In this document: positions 1-5,898 of the stretch, in pieces
Layout: each line of letters starts with the position of its first letter
How positions within the stretch are numbered: the first letter of the stretch is position 1
Source of the DNA: a virus
Strand: one strand, 5' to 3'
Length of the DNA stretch: 24,933 nt
Virus record (IMG/VR): IMGVR_UViG_3300036406_000646
Location: 1 to 24,933 of that record
Translations under genes and position numbers: made by a program
Notes under the pieces: generated by a model
Databases searched by the model: none
What the model saw: only the letters and a program-made list of their open reading frames with translations
Told to the model about the DNA's origin: nothing

Positions 1-187
1 GAAATTCGAAGTGTGGCTCACATGGTAGGAACGAATCAATCTCGAAATAGATTGCCTTGTCTCCAATAGAGAACTCACCCTTCTTTACCACGACGTTCCA
101 ACCGAGGACGGTAGCGACTTCGATTGCGTCTGCATTTTGAATAGGACGGATGTCCTTGATTGTTTGAAGTGTTACTAGCTTACGCAT
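1..187 (-). CDS. RNA ligase, DRB0094/Rnl5-like (N-terminal part only)
   Basis: The gene begins at ATG 187 and runs off the left edge, so only about 62 N-terminal residues are visible. They read MRKLVTLQTIKDIRPIQNAD, then a VLGWNVVVKKGEF stretch and a YFEIDSFLP stretch. This is the pattern of the N-terminal OB-type domain of RNA ligases of the DRB0094 family (Deinococcus Rnl5 type). The nucleotidyltransferase domain with the catalytic lysine would lie outside the window. An AAGGA ribosome site precedes the start. The DNA ligase lies upstream with a 20-base gap, so the two are probably co-transcribed. Family members seal nicks in RNA or RNA/DNA duplexes. With rnlA and pseT nearby this would be a third nucleic-acid ligase in the window. 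The assignment rests on the N-terminus only. Confidence 0.8.
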   Translation of the reverse strand, partial: MRKLVTLQTIKDIRPIQNADAIEVATVLGWNVVVKKGEFSIGDKAIYFEIDSFLPCEPHFEF

Positions 188-207
188 TGTTTGTTTCCTT
201 GTATTTT

Positions 208-1296
208 TTACTCGTATGATTCACGGTCGATTTGGATAGCAACACCGAACCTCGGAATACCATCGGGAGTCTCTTGGAAATACTTGATAGTAGCCGTCTT
301 ACCAATCAACTTCTTACGGTTCTCCAATACCGAACGAACCCATTGACGTGAACCACGTAGTGTAGCACCGAATGTACGACCATCACCAAGTTCAAGAATC
401 AAATTACCAGCAGTACCGGCACGGTTCCCCTTACCCTCTTCAACGTCAACAATCGTGAACTCACCATCGTAAAAGTCCTTCTTCTTCAAAAGTTGCTTTG
501 AACGTTTGTTCTCATACGGTGCAATATCAACACGAATGATTGAACCTTCGTAACCTTCTTCGAGGAATTGTTCGTGATACTTTTGGATGTCTTCTTCTGA
601 ATGAACTTGGTATGTAGGTACAACCTTTATCATCTTGTTCTTCAAGGACTTTACCACCTTCTTCAATTCAGCATACCGTTCAGAGAATACACCATCCCAT
701 TCAGGTAAATCGTATGCCCAAAACTCCATAACAGATTGACATTCTTCAATATCTTCTTCCGTTGGTTTTGTCTTCTTCACGAGTGAAACAATCTTGTTGA
801 AGTCATCACTATAATCGTGTGCGTACAATTCACCGTCGAGAATCGTAACATCTTGTGTCAAGTGGTCAACCGTAACAAACGGCTTACCATTACGTGACAT
901 CATCGTACCATCAGAATTGATACAACGGAGACCGTCCAACTTTGGTTGAATAAAGGTAGGATTGACAAAACATAGGTCTGAATACTTCTCATACTTTTGT
1001 GCCAACATTGGTTCAAAAAACTTCTTTGTCTTTGTGAGTTTCTCATTGTAACCCTTGTCTAACTTCTTTTGGAATTTTGATTGTGCTTCACGGAGAGCTT
1101 GTTCGGATGCGGTTGTTTCATTAGAACGACCGATGTTCTTACCGATACAAACCGTTGGTTCCGACTTTGTTAGTTTACCACCCTTTACACCTTCAATAGT
1201 CCAAAACTTGTTGTTGTGAACTTCGATAGTCCACTCTTGAACAAGACCACGAGAATCGTACTTGTAAACCGTTGGGAATGTTGTTTTGTTAGCCAC
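208..1296 (-). CDS. ATP-dependent DNA ligase
   Basis: This is an ATP-dependent DNA ligase of about 362 residues that seals nicks during phage replication and repair. Nucleotidyltransferase motifs are visible in order: motif I KLDGLRC with the AMP-accepting lysine near residue 119, motif III LDGELYAHD, motif IIIa EFWAYDLP, motif IV EGYEGSIIR, and motif V around LLKKKDF. A C-terminal OB-like part follows. The first 90 residues form a WGR-like domain (VYKYDSRG, then VQEWTIEV, then KNIGRSNETT) as in other phage ligases. I choose GTG 1296: it has AAGG about 8 bases upstream. The longer frame from TTG 1335 would start inside the -10 box of the promoter at 1335-1364. Confidence 0.9.
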   Translation of the reverse strand: MANKTTFPTVYKYDSRGLVQEWTIEVHNNKFWTIEGVKGGKLTKSEPTVCIGKNIGRSNETTASEQALREAQSKFQKKLDKGYNEKLTKTKKFFEPMLAQKYEKYSDLCFVNPTFIQPKLDGLRCINSDGTMMSRNGKPFVTVDHLTQDVTILDGELYAHDYSDDFNKIVSLVKKTKPTEEDIEECQSVMEFWAYDLPEWDGVFSERYAELKKVVKSLKNKMIKVVPTYQVHSEEDIQKYHEQFLEEGYEGSIIRVDIAPYENKRSKQLLKKKDFYDGEFTIVDVEEGKGNRAGTAGNLILELGDGRTFGATLRGSRQWVRSVLENRKKLIGKTATIKYFQETPDGIPRFGVAIQIDRESYE

Positions 1297-1334
1297 GACG
1301 AAACCTTGATGTATGTGAATTTTCAGACAATACA

Positions 1335-1364
1335 AACCTACGGAATTTTTCTGTAATTTCCAAA
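1335..1364 (-). promoter_or_regulatory. Promoter for DNA ligase and RNA ligase (early/middle type)
   Basis: On the minus strand TTTGGAAAT (1356-1364) is followed by TAGGTTTG (-10 hexamer at 1335-1340), with 17 bases between the TTGGAA and TAGGTT hexamers. The same architecture recurs at six other clear sites. TAGGTTTG fits the Bacteroidota -7 consensus TAnnTTTG. A consensus DnaA box abuts it upstream. Confidence 0.7.
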
Positions 1365-1367
1365 CTA

Positions 1368-1376
1368 TGTGGATAA
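1368..1376 (-). promoter_or_regulatory. Consensus DnaA box TTATCCACA
   Basis: The minus strand reads AAGTTATCCACATA, containing a perfect consensus DnaA box 3 bases upstream of the -35 box of the ligase promoter. The same 14 bases recur at 8581-8594 in the opposite orientation. DnaA binding is inferred from the consensus alone. Confidence 0.5.
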
Positions 1377-1382
1377 CTTTTT

Positions 1383-1405
1383 AAGTCCTTGAAAATAAAG
1401 GACTT
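1383..1405 (-). terminator. Hairpin after the leader-protein gene
   Basis: AAGTCCTT and AAGGACTT form a perfect 8-bp stem around a 7-base loop, overlapping the stop codon of the gene ending at 1404. There is no U-tract on the minus strand, so it may be a weak terminator or a processing site. The same stem sequence (GTAAGTCC type) occurs at 8553-8632. Confidence 0.5.
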
Positions 1406-2003
1406 ACTTCTTGTAGAGAATGTTGTTTATGGAAAAAGCCATACGTCCAAAGTTAGTTTCTGGGATAAGAGACCCTTCAAACATGAATGGAGTTGGATTA
1501 CCACCACGAAGATTTGAGTATGCTTGAGCAATCTTGCCGATTGAGAAGTCTGTTCCAATCTTTGTTGAATCACCGTTCTTGAAGTAAAGATGAACACCTT
1601 CACCTTGAAGTCCGATAATTACGGCATCTTGATTGAACTTCTTTGCAATATCAACACACATCTGTATAAACTCTTCACGGGAAACTGATTCAGGACGAAC
1701 AAAAAGTACACTTTCTTCTGTAATGTCTTGAAGTTGCTCAGGACTTGCATCCTTCCAATCTGTTCCATCAGGAGCTTCTTGCCAGTGACCTACTAACATA
1801 TAACCGCCCATTTTCTTACCTTGTAACATATTGAACAGTTCCTTGTTACGTTGGCGATTTTGATTCTTTGTGAAATTTGAGCGGAACGCGGTAGCAATAC
1901 AAAAATCCTTTGTCTGTATCATTGAGACAAGACGAGATAAACTAGCTTCGCTAATTGTTCCAAACTCTGTTAGAGATTCTGATACTATATCCTTCAATTT
2001 CAT
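1404..2003 (-). CDS. DUF3293-like protein with predicted capsid-targeting leader
   Basis: The protein is about 199 residues, of unknown function. Residues after about 35 resemble DUF3293: an ATAF motif, then NQNRQRNKEL, a WQEAP segment, and near the end FNQDAVIIG, GVHLYF. The N-terminus MKLKDIVSESLTEFGTISEA matches the leader shared by the other proteins flagged here, with an ISE|A site at residues 17-20. ATG 2003 is preferred over ATG 2015 (METK) because it gives the family leader and has GGAAAC just upstream. A TATTTATA late-type box lies 35 bases upstream. DUF3293 is my recognition by pattern, not a search result. I infer that it is packaged in the prohead and injected. Confidence 0.65.
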   Translation of the reverse strand: MKLKDIVSESLTEFGTISEASLSRLVSMIQTKDFCIATAFRSNFTKNQNRQRNKELFNMLQGKKMGGYMLVGHWQEAPDGTDWKDASPEQLQDITEESVLFVRPESVSREEFIQMCVDIAKKFNQDAVIIGLQGEGVHLYFKNGDSTKIGTDFSIGKIAQAYSNLRGGNPTPFMFEGSLIPETNFGRMAFSINNILYKK

Positions 2004-2037
2004 TTTTGTTTCCATAATTGTTGTAGATTCACTCTAC

Positions 2038-2045
2038 TATAAATA
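2038..2045 (-). promoter_or_regulatory. TATTTATA late-type box
   Basis: The minus strand reads ATATTTATAG about 35 bases before the leader gene starting at 2003. It is one of twelve such boxes (nine exact, three variant) found upstream of leader genes, homing endonucleases or the H1-like gene. Confidence 0.55.
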
Positions 2046-2055
2046 TAAGAAAAAA

Positions 2056-2949
2056 TTATTGTAATTCCAACCACTTTCTTAAATCTACCGTTGGTTTCCA
2101 ATGTAGATGAGTTTGAATCTTGGTTACATCAGCAAGAGTTTCCCAAGCTTCACCTTCTCGTTTAGAGACAAATGTAATATCATTGCCAATCATTCTTGCC
2201 AATTCAATTACAGAATGATTTATACCTGTTCCAACGTTTATTATCTCACCAACGATTTTCTTATTCTCTAAATTAGAGGCAAGAATATTTGCCTGAACGA
2301 TGTCTGATACGTGTGTGAAATCTCTTCTTTGTTCGCCATTTCCAACAACAGTCATTGGTTCTCCATTCCTAACTTGTTTCAGGAATCTACCAACAACAGG
2401 AGCATATTGTCCTTTCGTTGGTTCACGTTCACCATAGACGTTGAAGTATCTGAAGATTACGGTTTCCAATCCCCACATCGTGTGATATAACTTACAAAGG
2501 TCTTCGGCCGATTTCTTTGAAGCACAATATGAATTCAAACAATCTGTTGTCATATCTTCACGAAGTGGTGGTGTATTTTTTAGACCATAAGTAGAAGATG
2601 TAGAAGAATAAATAACACGTTTGATATTGTGTGTTCGTGAAGCTTCAAGAACATTACACGTACCGAGAACGTTTACTTCCACGGCCAGTCTTGGGTTGTT
2701 TATAATTGGTTGTATTCTAGCTTCTGCCGCAAGATGATATACAATGTGGACACCTTCAAAAAGTGGAAGTATAGATTGAAAATCTCGGATGTCAATGTGA
2801 TGATAGGTTGCTTTATCGTTGAAGTAAAACTGTTCATTGGATTCGGCTGACAAATTATCTATCACTATAACTTCATGTCCTTCGTCAATAAGACGGTCAA
2901 CTAAATTAGAACCAATAAAACCACAACCACCTGTAACTAAATGTTTCAT
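2056..2949 (-). CDS. NAD-dependent sugar-nucleotide epimerase/dehydratase
   Basis: This 297-residue protein is an extended short-chain dehydrogenase of the UDP-glucose 4-epimerase/dehydratase type. It shows the NAD-binding GxxGxxG motif (TGGCGFIGS, residues 6-14), an acidic residue ending beta-2 (VIDNLS), the HLAAEA segment, a serine-rich YSSTSSTYG strand and the catalytic YxxxK (Y141, K145). FRYFNVYGE and [10 protein letters not shown] are typical of the substrate-binding half. Length is close to the family's usual 300-330. The exact sugar cannot be told; a role in modifying host or virion glycans is an inference. GGAGA lies at a good distance from ATG 2949. The neighbouring tRNA array ends 21 bases upstream. 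Confidence 0.9.
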   Translation of the reverse strand: MKHLVTGGCGFIGSNLVDRLIDEGHEVIVIDNLSAESNEQFYFNDKATYHHIDIRDFQSILPLFEGVHIVYHLAAEARIQPIINNPRLAVEVNVLGTCNVLEASRTHNIKRVIYSSTSSTYGLKNTPPLREDMTTDCLNSYCASKKSAEDLCKLYHTMWGLETVIFRYFNVYGEREPTKGQYAPVVGRFLKQVRNGEPMTVVGNGEQRRDFTHVSDIVQANILASNLENKKIVGEIINVGTGINHSVIELARMIGNDITFVSKREGEAWETLADVTKIQTHLHWKPTVDLRKWLELQ

Positions 2950-2970
2950 AACTTCTCCTATATTATTTTG

Positions 2971-3042
2971 TACAGCATACGGGAATTGAACCCGTGTTAC
3001 CGCCGTGAAAGGGCGGTGTCCTGACCCCTAGACGAATGCTGC
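2971..3042 (-). tRNA. tRNA-Glu(TTC)
   Basis: A full cloverleaf is visible: acceptor GCAGCAT with ATGCTGT, T-loop TTCAATT, and anticodon loop CTTTCAC between CCGCC and GGCGG. A73 is present; CCA is not encoded. Confidence 0.93.
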
Positions 3043-3049
3043 GTCTGTG

Positions 3050-3121
3050 AGCGGAAGACGAGACTCGAACTCGCAACCAACAGCTTGGAAGGCTGTGACT
3101 CTACCATTGAGTTACTTCCGC
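3050..3121 (-). tRNA. tRNA-Gly(TCC)
   Basis: Acceptor GCGGAAG pairs with CTTCCGC. The anticodon loop CTTCCAA lies in an ACAGC/GCTGT stem. T-arm loop is TTCGAGT; U73; no encoded CCA. Confidence 0.93.
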
Positions 3122-3127
3122 ATTGTG

Positions 3128-3209
3128 TACCCGAAGAGGGACTTGAACCCCCACGCATCTCTGCATCAGATCCTAAATCTGACGTGTATTCCAATTTCAC
3201 CATTCGGGC
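3128..3209 (-). tRNA. tRNA-Leu(TAG)
   Basis: This is a class II tRNA with a long variable arm. Acceptor GCCCGAA pairs with TTCGGGT, and the anticodon loop TTTAGGA lies in a TCAGA/TCTGA stem. A73 as expected for Leu. Confidence 0.92.
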
Positions 3210-3212
3210 ATT

Positions 3213-3297
3213 TGGCGGAGGAAGAGAGACTCGAACTCCCACAACCTTTCGGTCGGCTGTTTTCAAGACAGCTGCAATACCATTATGCGATTCCTCC
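3213..3297 (-). tRNA. tRNA-Ser(TGA), CCA encoded
   Basis: This is a class II tRNA with a long variable arm (CCGACCGAAAGG). Acceptor GGAGGAA pairs with TTCCTCC; G73 is followed by an encoded CCA. The anticodon loop CTTGAAA lies in GCTGT/ACAGC. Only this tRNA and tRNA-Ala carry CCA in this array. Confidence 0.93.
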
Positions 3298-3304
3298 ATT
3301 TGTG

Positions 3305-3377
3305 AGCCACTTATCGGAATTGAACCAATGACCTACTGATTACAAATCAGTTGCTCTACCAGCTGAGCTAAAGTGGC
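3305..3377 (-). tRNA. tRNA-Thr(TGT)
   Basis: Acceptor GCCACTT pairs with AAGTGGC; D-stem GCTC/GAGC; anticodon loop TTTGTAA in ACTGA/TCAGT; T-loop TTCAATT. No encoded CCA. Confidence 0.94.
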
Positions 3378-3381
3378 AAAC

Positions 3382-3455
3382 ACAATTCAGCGTAAAGAGT
3401 ACCCGTTGACTTTACATTCGTAGGAACGTTCAGATTTGCTTCCTAACTGAATTGT
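3382..3455 (-). ncRNA. Structured RNA element of tRNA size, three-way junction, unknown
   Basis: A 74-base stretch between tRNA-Pro and tRNA-Thr is not a tRNA but folds compactly. The ends pair over 9 bp (ACAATTCAG with CTGAATTGT). Inside are two hairpins, TAGGAA/TTCCTA (3421-3445) and GTAAAG/CTTTAC (3392-3415). No T-loop or anticodon arm is recognisable. Its size and place between tRNAs suggest a stable RNA released by tRNA processing, comparable in position to the unassigned stable RNAs of the T4 tRNA cluster. Function unknown. Confidence 0.5.
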
Positions 3456-3458
3456 TTG

Positions 3459-3532
3459 TAGGGGATGCGGGATTTGAACCCACGACCTCTCGCTCCCAAA
3501 GCGAGCGCTATACCGGACTAAGCCAATCCCCT
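3459..3532 (-). tRNA. tRNA-Pro(TGG), first copy
   Basis: Acceptor AGGGGAT pairs with ATCCCCT; anticodon loop TTTGGGA in CTCGC/GCGAG, with the G37 normal for tRNA-Pro; T-loop TTCAAAT. No encoded CCA. A second TGG tRNA lies at 7429-7502. Confidence 0.93.
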
Positions 3533-3540
3533 ATAAATAC

Positions 3541-3693
3541 CAAACATTGAATTACCCGTAACGGAGTCGAACCGTTCCCTGTCTCAATCATCACTGAGAC
3601 CGTGCGTCATATATCTTCTTTCCGGAGTGAAGATTCTGTTCAAGCCCACCGAGGTATGTCTACCATAAACACTCACGGGCAATTCAATGTTTG
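3541..3693 (-). ncRNA. tRNA-like structured RNA with 19-bp closing stem, unknown
   Basis: The ends of this 153-base segment form a 19-bp stem (3541-3559 with 3675-3693). The only non-Watson-Crick pair becomes G-U in the minus transcript but A-C in the plus transcript, which supports a minus-strand RNA. Inside on the 3' side is a T-arm-like hairpin (AACGG, loop TTCGACT, CCGTT). On the 5' side is a D-arm-like loop with GG (TGT, TTATGGTAG, ACA). In place of a normal anticodon arm are about 85 bases with two hairpins: ATCTTC/GAAGAT and GTCTCA/TGAGAC. A strong promoter (3706-3738) lies just upstream, so this is the first RNA of that transcript. It may be a tRNA-derived RNA or an interrupted tRNA. 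Confidence 0.5.
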
Positions 3694-3705
3694 ATTTTCA
3701 ATACA

Positions 3706-3738
3706 TACAATATACGAAATGTTTTTGACATTTCCAAA
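3706..3738 (-). promoter_or_regulatory. Promoter for the tRNA-like RNA and distal tRNA block
   Basis: TTTGGAAAT (3730-3738) and TATATTGTA (3706-3714) are separated by the standard spacing (17 bases between TTGGAA and TATATT). The predicted start near 3700 is just before the 19-bp stem at 3693. Confidence 0.7.
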
Positions 3739-3747
3739 TTGTTTTTG

Positions 3748-3818
3748 AGCTAGATGGTGGATTTGCACCACCGTATGAACTTTTGCAGAGTTCCGCCTGA
3801 CTACTCGACCAATCTAGC
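3748..3818 (-). tRNA. tRNA-Cys(GCA)
   Basis: Acceptor GCTAGAT pairs with ATCTAGC, U73 as usual for Cys; anticodon loop CTGCAAA in GAACT/AGTTC; T-arm GGTGG, loop TGCAAAT, CCACC. Confidence 0.92.
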
Positions 3819-3823
3819 GTTTG

Positions 3824-3896
3824 TCCGCCTTCCCCGACTTGAACGGGAATCACTGCGTTATCAGCACAGCATTCTAACCAATTGAACTAAAGGCGA
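3824..3896 (-). tRNA. tRNA-Ile(GAT)
   Basis: Acceptor TCGCCTT pairs with AAGGCGG; U8-A9 present; anticodon loop CTGATAA in CTGTG/CGCAG; T-loop TTCAAGT; A73. No encoded CCA. Confidence 0.92.
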
Positions 3897-3902
3897 TTGT
3901 TG

Positions 3903-3976
3903 CATAGGTGGTAGGACTTGAACCCACAACTGACCCAGTTTTGGAGACTGGCGCTCTACCATTGAGCTACACCCAT
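3903..3976 (-). tRNA. tRNA-Trp(CCA)
   Basis: Acceptor ATGGGTG pairs with CACCTAT; D-stem GCTC/GAGC; anticodon loop CTCCAAA in CCAGT/ACTGG; G73 as in bacterial tRNA-Trp. Its first ten bases overlap the 3' end of the homing endonuclease gene, whose TAG stop is formed by U8, A9 and G10 of this tRNA. Confidence 0.94.
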
Positions 3977-4638
3977 GTAAGATATTGTATCAATTCTTCT
4001 ACTTTTTTGGATATAAACTTTTTGTGGCTTGTAAAATCTTCAACCACAATAAGTTCGATACCTAACGTCTCGCACTCTTTTCGTTTGAGTGAATCCGAAT
4101 CTTGTATCTTATTCAATTTTCCATTCACATCTTTGTAGTGATATATCCCATTCCATTCTATGGCAACTTTCTGATTTGGAAAAAAGAAGTCAAGTTCTTT
4201 ACCCGATGGTAAAATCGTCCTATCATTTATTGTAAAAGTAAAACCAGCTTCTAAAAAGCGACTTTCTGCATAAATTTCTGCCTTACTTCTACTACCTCTT
4301 TGATTTGGATTTAGATGTATATTCCTACACGTAGTTGAACAGTATTTTCTTTTTTTATATTCACTAGGTATAAGTAATAACTCCTTACCACAAATACAAC
4401 ACACCCATAATTTTCTACGATTTAGTGAGTTTTGTTTCAACGACTGTATGGATTTTTCAGAGGCACCGTTGATTGTTGGAACAAGACGACCTTCTGTAAT
4501 AGCAGACTTTACAGATATTCTTATTTTTTCACGGGTTTCTGTTGAAATAGTTCTTCGGATATTATTATATGAAGCACTACAAGAACTCGAACAGAATTTT
4601 GGATTGATTGTATCAGTATCACAGTTTAGACATTTCAT
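3967..4638 (-). CDS. VSR-like homing endonuclease with two zinc fingers
   Basis: The 223-residue protein has two cysteine-pair zinc-finger-like segments near residues 3-25 (CLNC, then CSSSC) and 80-105 (CCIC, then CSTTC). They are followed by a very-short-patch-repair-like nuclease domain: SKAEIYAESRF, LDFFFPNQKVAIEWNG, and a late IELIVVEDF strand. This layout fits free-standing phage homing endonucleases of the VSR/EDxHD group. It sits inside the tRNA array, between tRNA-Trp and tRNA-Met, and its stop codon lies within tRNA-Trp, so insertion next to that tRNA is likely. GAGGAG precedes ATG 4638 and a TATTTATT late-type box lies 22 bases further up, as for T4 homing genes expressed late. Confidence 0.8.
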   Translation of the reverse strand: MKCLNCDTDTINPKFCSSSCSASYNNIRRTISTETREKIRISVKSAITEGRLVPTINGASEKSIQSLKQNSLNRRKLWVCCICGKELLLIPSEYKKRKYCSTTCRNIHLNPNQRGSRSKAEIYAESRFLEAGFTFTINDRTILPSGKELDFFFPNQKVAIEWNGIYHYKDVNGKLNKIQDSDSLKRKECETLGIELIVVEDFTSHKKFISKKVEELIQYLTWV

Positions 4639-4660
4639 AATTCAAACTCCTCTATGTCTA

Positions 4661-4668
4661 AATAAATA
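4661..4668 (-). promoter_or_regulatory. TATTTATT late-type box (variant)
   Basis: The minus strand reads CATATTTATTTAG about 22 bases before the homing endonuclease start. It differs in the last base from the nine TATTTATA boxes. Confidence 0.4.
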
Positions 4669-4710
4669 TGTACTTGAACCTCCAAAAAACAAGTTTGACA
4701 ATAAAAACTG

Positions 4711-4781
4711 TACCGATACGTGGAATCGAACCACGTTGTGTTCCTTATGAGAGAACTGTTCTACCATTGAACTATATCGGT
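4711..4781 (-). tRNA. tRNA-Met(CAT), elongator-type
   Basis: Acceptor ACCGATA pairs with TATCGGT; D-stem GTTC/GAAC; anticodon loop CTCATAA in GTTCT/GGAAC; T-loop TTCGATT. A1-U72 is paired and the anticodon stem lacks three G-C pairs, so it is not an initiator. A lysidine-modified tRNA-Ile cannot be excluded from sequence alone. Confidence 0.88.
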
Positions 4782-4785
4782 ATTG

Positions 4786-4860
4786 TATTCTTGGAAGGAC
4801 TCGAACCCTCAACCTTCTCGTTCGTAGCGAGACACTCTAATCCAGTTGAGCTACAAGAAC
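4786..4860 (-). tRNA. tRNA-Arg(ACG)
   Basis: Acceptor GTTCTTG pairs with CAAGAAT; D-stem GCTC/GAGT; anticodon loop CTACGAA in TCTCG/CGAGA; T-loop TTCGAGT. A34 implies inosine modification by a TadA-type enzyme. Confidence 0.93.
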
Positions 4861-4865
4861 ATTTG

Positions 4866-4938
4866 GGTGGCTAACGGGAATCGAACCCGTATCTACTCGG
4901 TCACAACGAGTGGTGTTTACCGTTACACCATAGTCACC
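4866..4938 (-). tRNA. tRNA-His(GTG)
   Basis: Acceptor GTGACTA pairs with TAGCCAC with one A-C mismatch. A G precedes position 1 and C73 is present, the His identity pair. Anticodon loop TTGTGAC in ACTCG/CGAGT; T-loop TTCGATT. Confidence 0.92.
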
Positions 4939-4945
4939 ATATAAG

Positions 4946-5018
4946 TTGTGGAGACAGGGCTCGAACCTGTACTTTTCTCGTTCAAAGCGAGATGCCTTAC
5001 CAATTTGGCCACTCCACA
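4946..5018 (-). tRNA. tRNA-Gln(TTG)
   Basis: Acceptor TGTGGAG pairs with CTCCACA; anticodon loop CTTTGAA in TCTCG/CGAGA; T-loop TTCGAGC; A73. It is the first tRNA after pseT. Confidence 0.93.
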
Positions 5019-5023
5019 GTATT

Positions 5024-5041
5024 GCCCGACTTTCATCGGGC
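5024..5041 (-). other. Hairpin between pseT and tRNA-Gln
   Basis: GCCCGA and TCGGGC pair around a 6-base loop in the 28 bases between the pseT stop and tRNA-Gln. No U-tract follows, so an RNA-processing or stability element is more likely than a terminator. Confidence 0.4.
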
Positions 5042-5046
5042 GTATT

Positions 5047-5898
5047 TCAGAAATCTCCCCAATCTACCTGCAAACACGTCAGTCCTAAATCGTTTCGCCA
5101 CATATCTACAACTTGGTCTCGGTCATCCAACACGAAGTCGATGTAAAACTTGTTACGAACATGAGTATCGAACAATTCACGTTTGACGATAGAATCTTTA
5201 CGCATATCGCCTTCTGGTCTCATGAACAAATGAAAGTGTGTCAAACGAACATTATCCTTCAACCATACCAACGTTTCTTCTCGGCAAACAGAATCACGTC
5301 CTGACATAAAGATGATGTTATGTGTAGTGGCAAACCTACGAACGATGTCAATAATTGGTGGATTTGGTTTGTCTTCACCAACTCTATCCCAATCAAAGGC
5401 ACCACGCCCATCCATCTTTGCAACAGTACCGTCGATGTCAACAATGATTGCTTGTACCAAAGACGTCTCTTGAATCATTGGAGTTACCTTTGGACGAATC
5501 CAATCGTTGAACATCTTACGAATAACACGTTCACCTACCGACCGAGTTCGTTTCAGGTCTCGTTCGATTGCAACATCAACGTCAATGTGAAACCACTTGA
5601 CTTCAACACTTGCTCCAAATTCCTTCCCAATCTCTCGAATACGGTCTTCGTGTTTTGGGTTCAAGTTTGTATCATCAACGATAATACTGAATCCTTCACC
5701 CAACCATTGACGAATGAGAGTATCACGGGTTTTCAGAATTTGACGTTCCATCTTACCAGACCAATCGCCACCTTGAACCATAGAACGCAAATCATCTTTG
5801 TTTACCCTCTTCCAATTCCGATTCAGTGCAACGAAGTCAGAGGCCCACGTTGACTTACCAGAAGCTGGAAGTCCTTTACACATTATGATTTTAGGCAT
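5047..5898 (-). CDS. pseT: T4-type polynucleotide 5'-kinase/3'-phosphatase
   Basis: The 283-residue protein has the T4 Pnkp layout. The N-terminal kinase has the P-loop GLPASGKST (residues 9-17) and an NKDDLR segment with the likely catalytic aspartate at 35. The C-terminal HAD phosphatase has DIDGT (D154, D156) and later MSGRD and DDRDQVVDMW. It phosphorylates 5'-OH ends and removes 3' phosphates and 2',3'-cyclic phosphates, preparing cleaved RNA for ligation. T4 Pnkp is about 301 residues, so this is full length. Its start overlaps the end of the upstream RNA ligase by 8 bases, implying coupled translation, and tRNAs follow directly. That fits tRNA repair after anticodon-nuclease cleavage. 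Confidence 0.95.
   Translation of the reverse strand: MPKIIMCKGLPASGKSTWASDFVALNRNWKRVNKDDLRSMVQGGDWSGKMERQILKTRDTLIRQWLGEGFSIIVDDTNLNPKHEDRIREIGKEFGASVEVKWFHIDVDVAIERDLKRTRSVGERVIRKMFNDWIRPKVTPMIQETSLVQAIIVDIDGTVAKMDGRGAFDWDRVGEDKPNPPIIDIVRRFATTHNIIFMSGRDSVCREETLVWLKDNVRLTHFHLFMRPEGDMRKDSIVKRELFDTHVRNKFYIDFVLDDRDQVVDMWRNDLGLTCLQVDWGDF

Noticed and set aside
1297-1335. DNA ligase start at TTG 1335
   Set aside because: It lies inside the -10 element of a well-supported promoter; GTG 1296 has a ribosome site.
2997-3339. Overlapping open frames on both strands across 3.0-3.3 kb and again across 7.4-7.7 kb and 8.2-8.5 kb
   Set aside because: They read through well-formed tRNA genes, have no ribosome sites and show repeated tRNA-derived peptides (such as GLEPP and GIEP patterns), a known artefact.
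3532-3539. TATTTATA box immediately before tRNA-Pro
   Set aside because: It overlaps the first base of the tRNA, leaves no room for a transcription start, and lies within a transcript already explained by the promoter at 3706.
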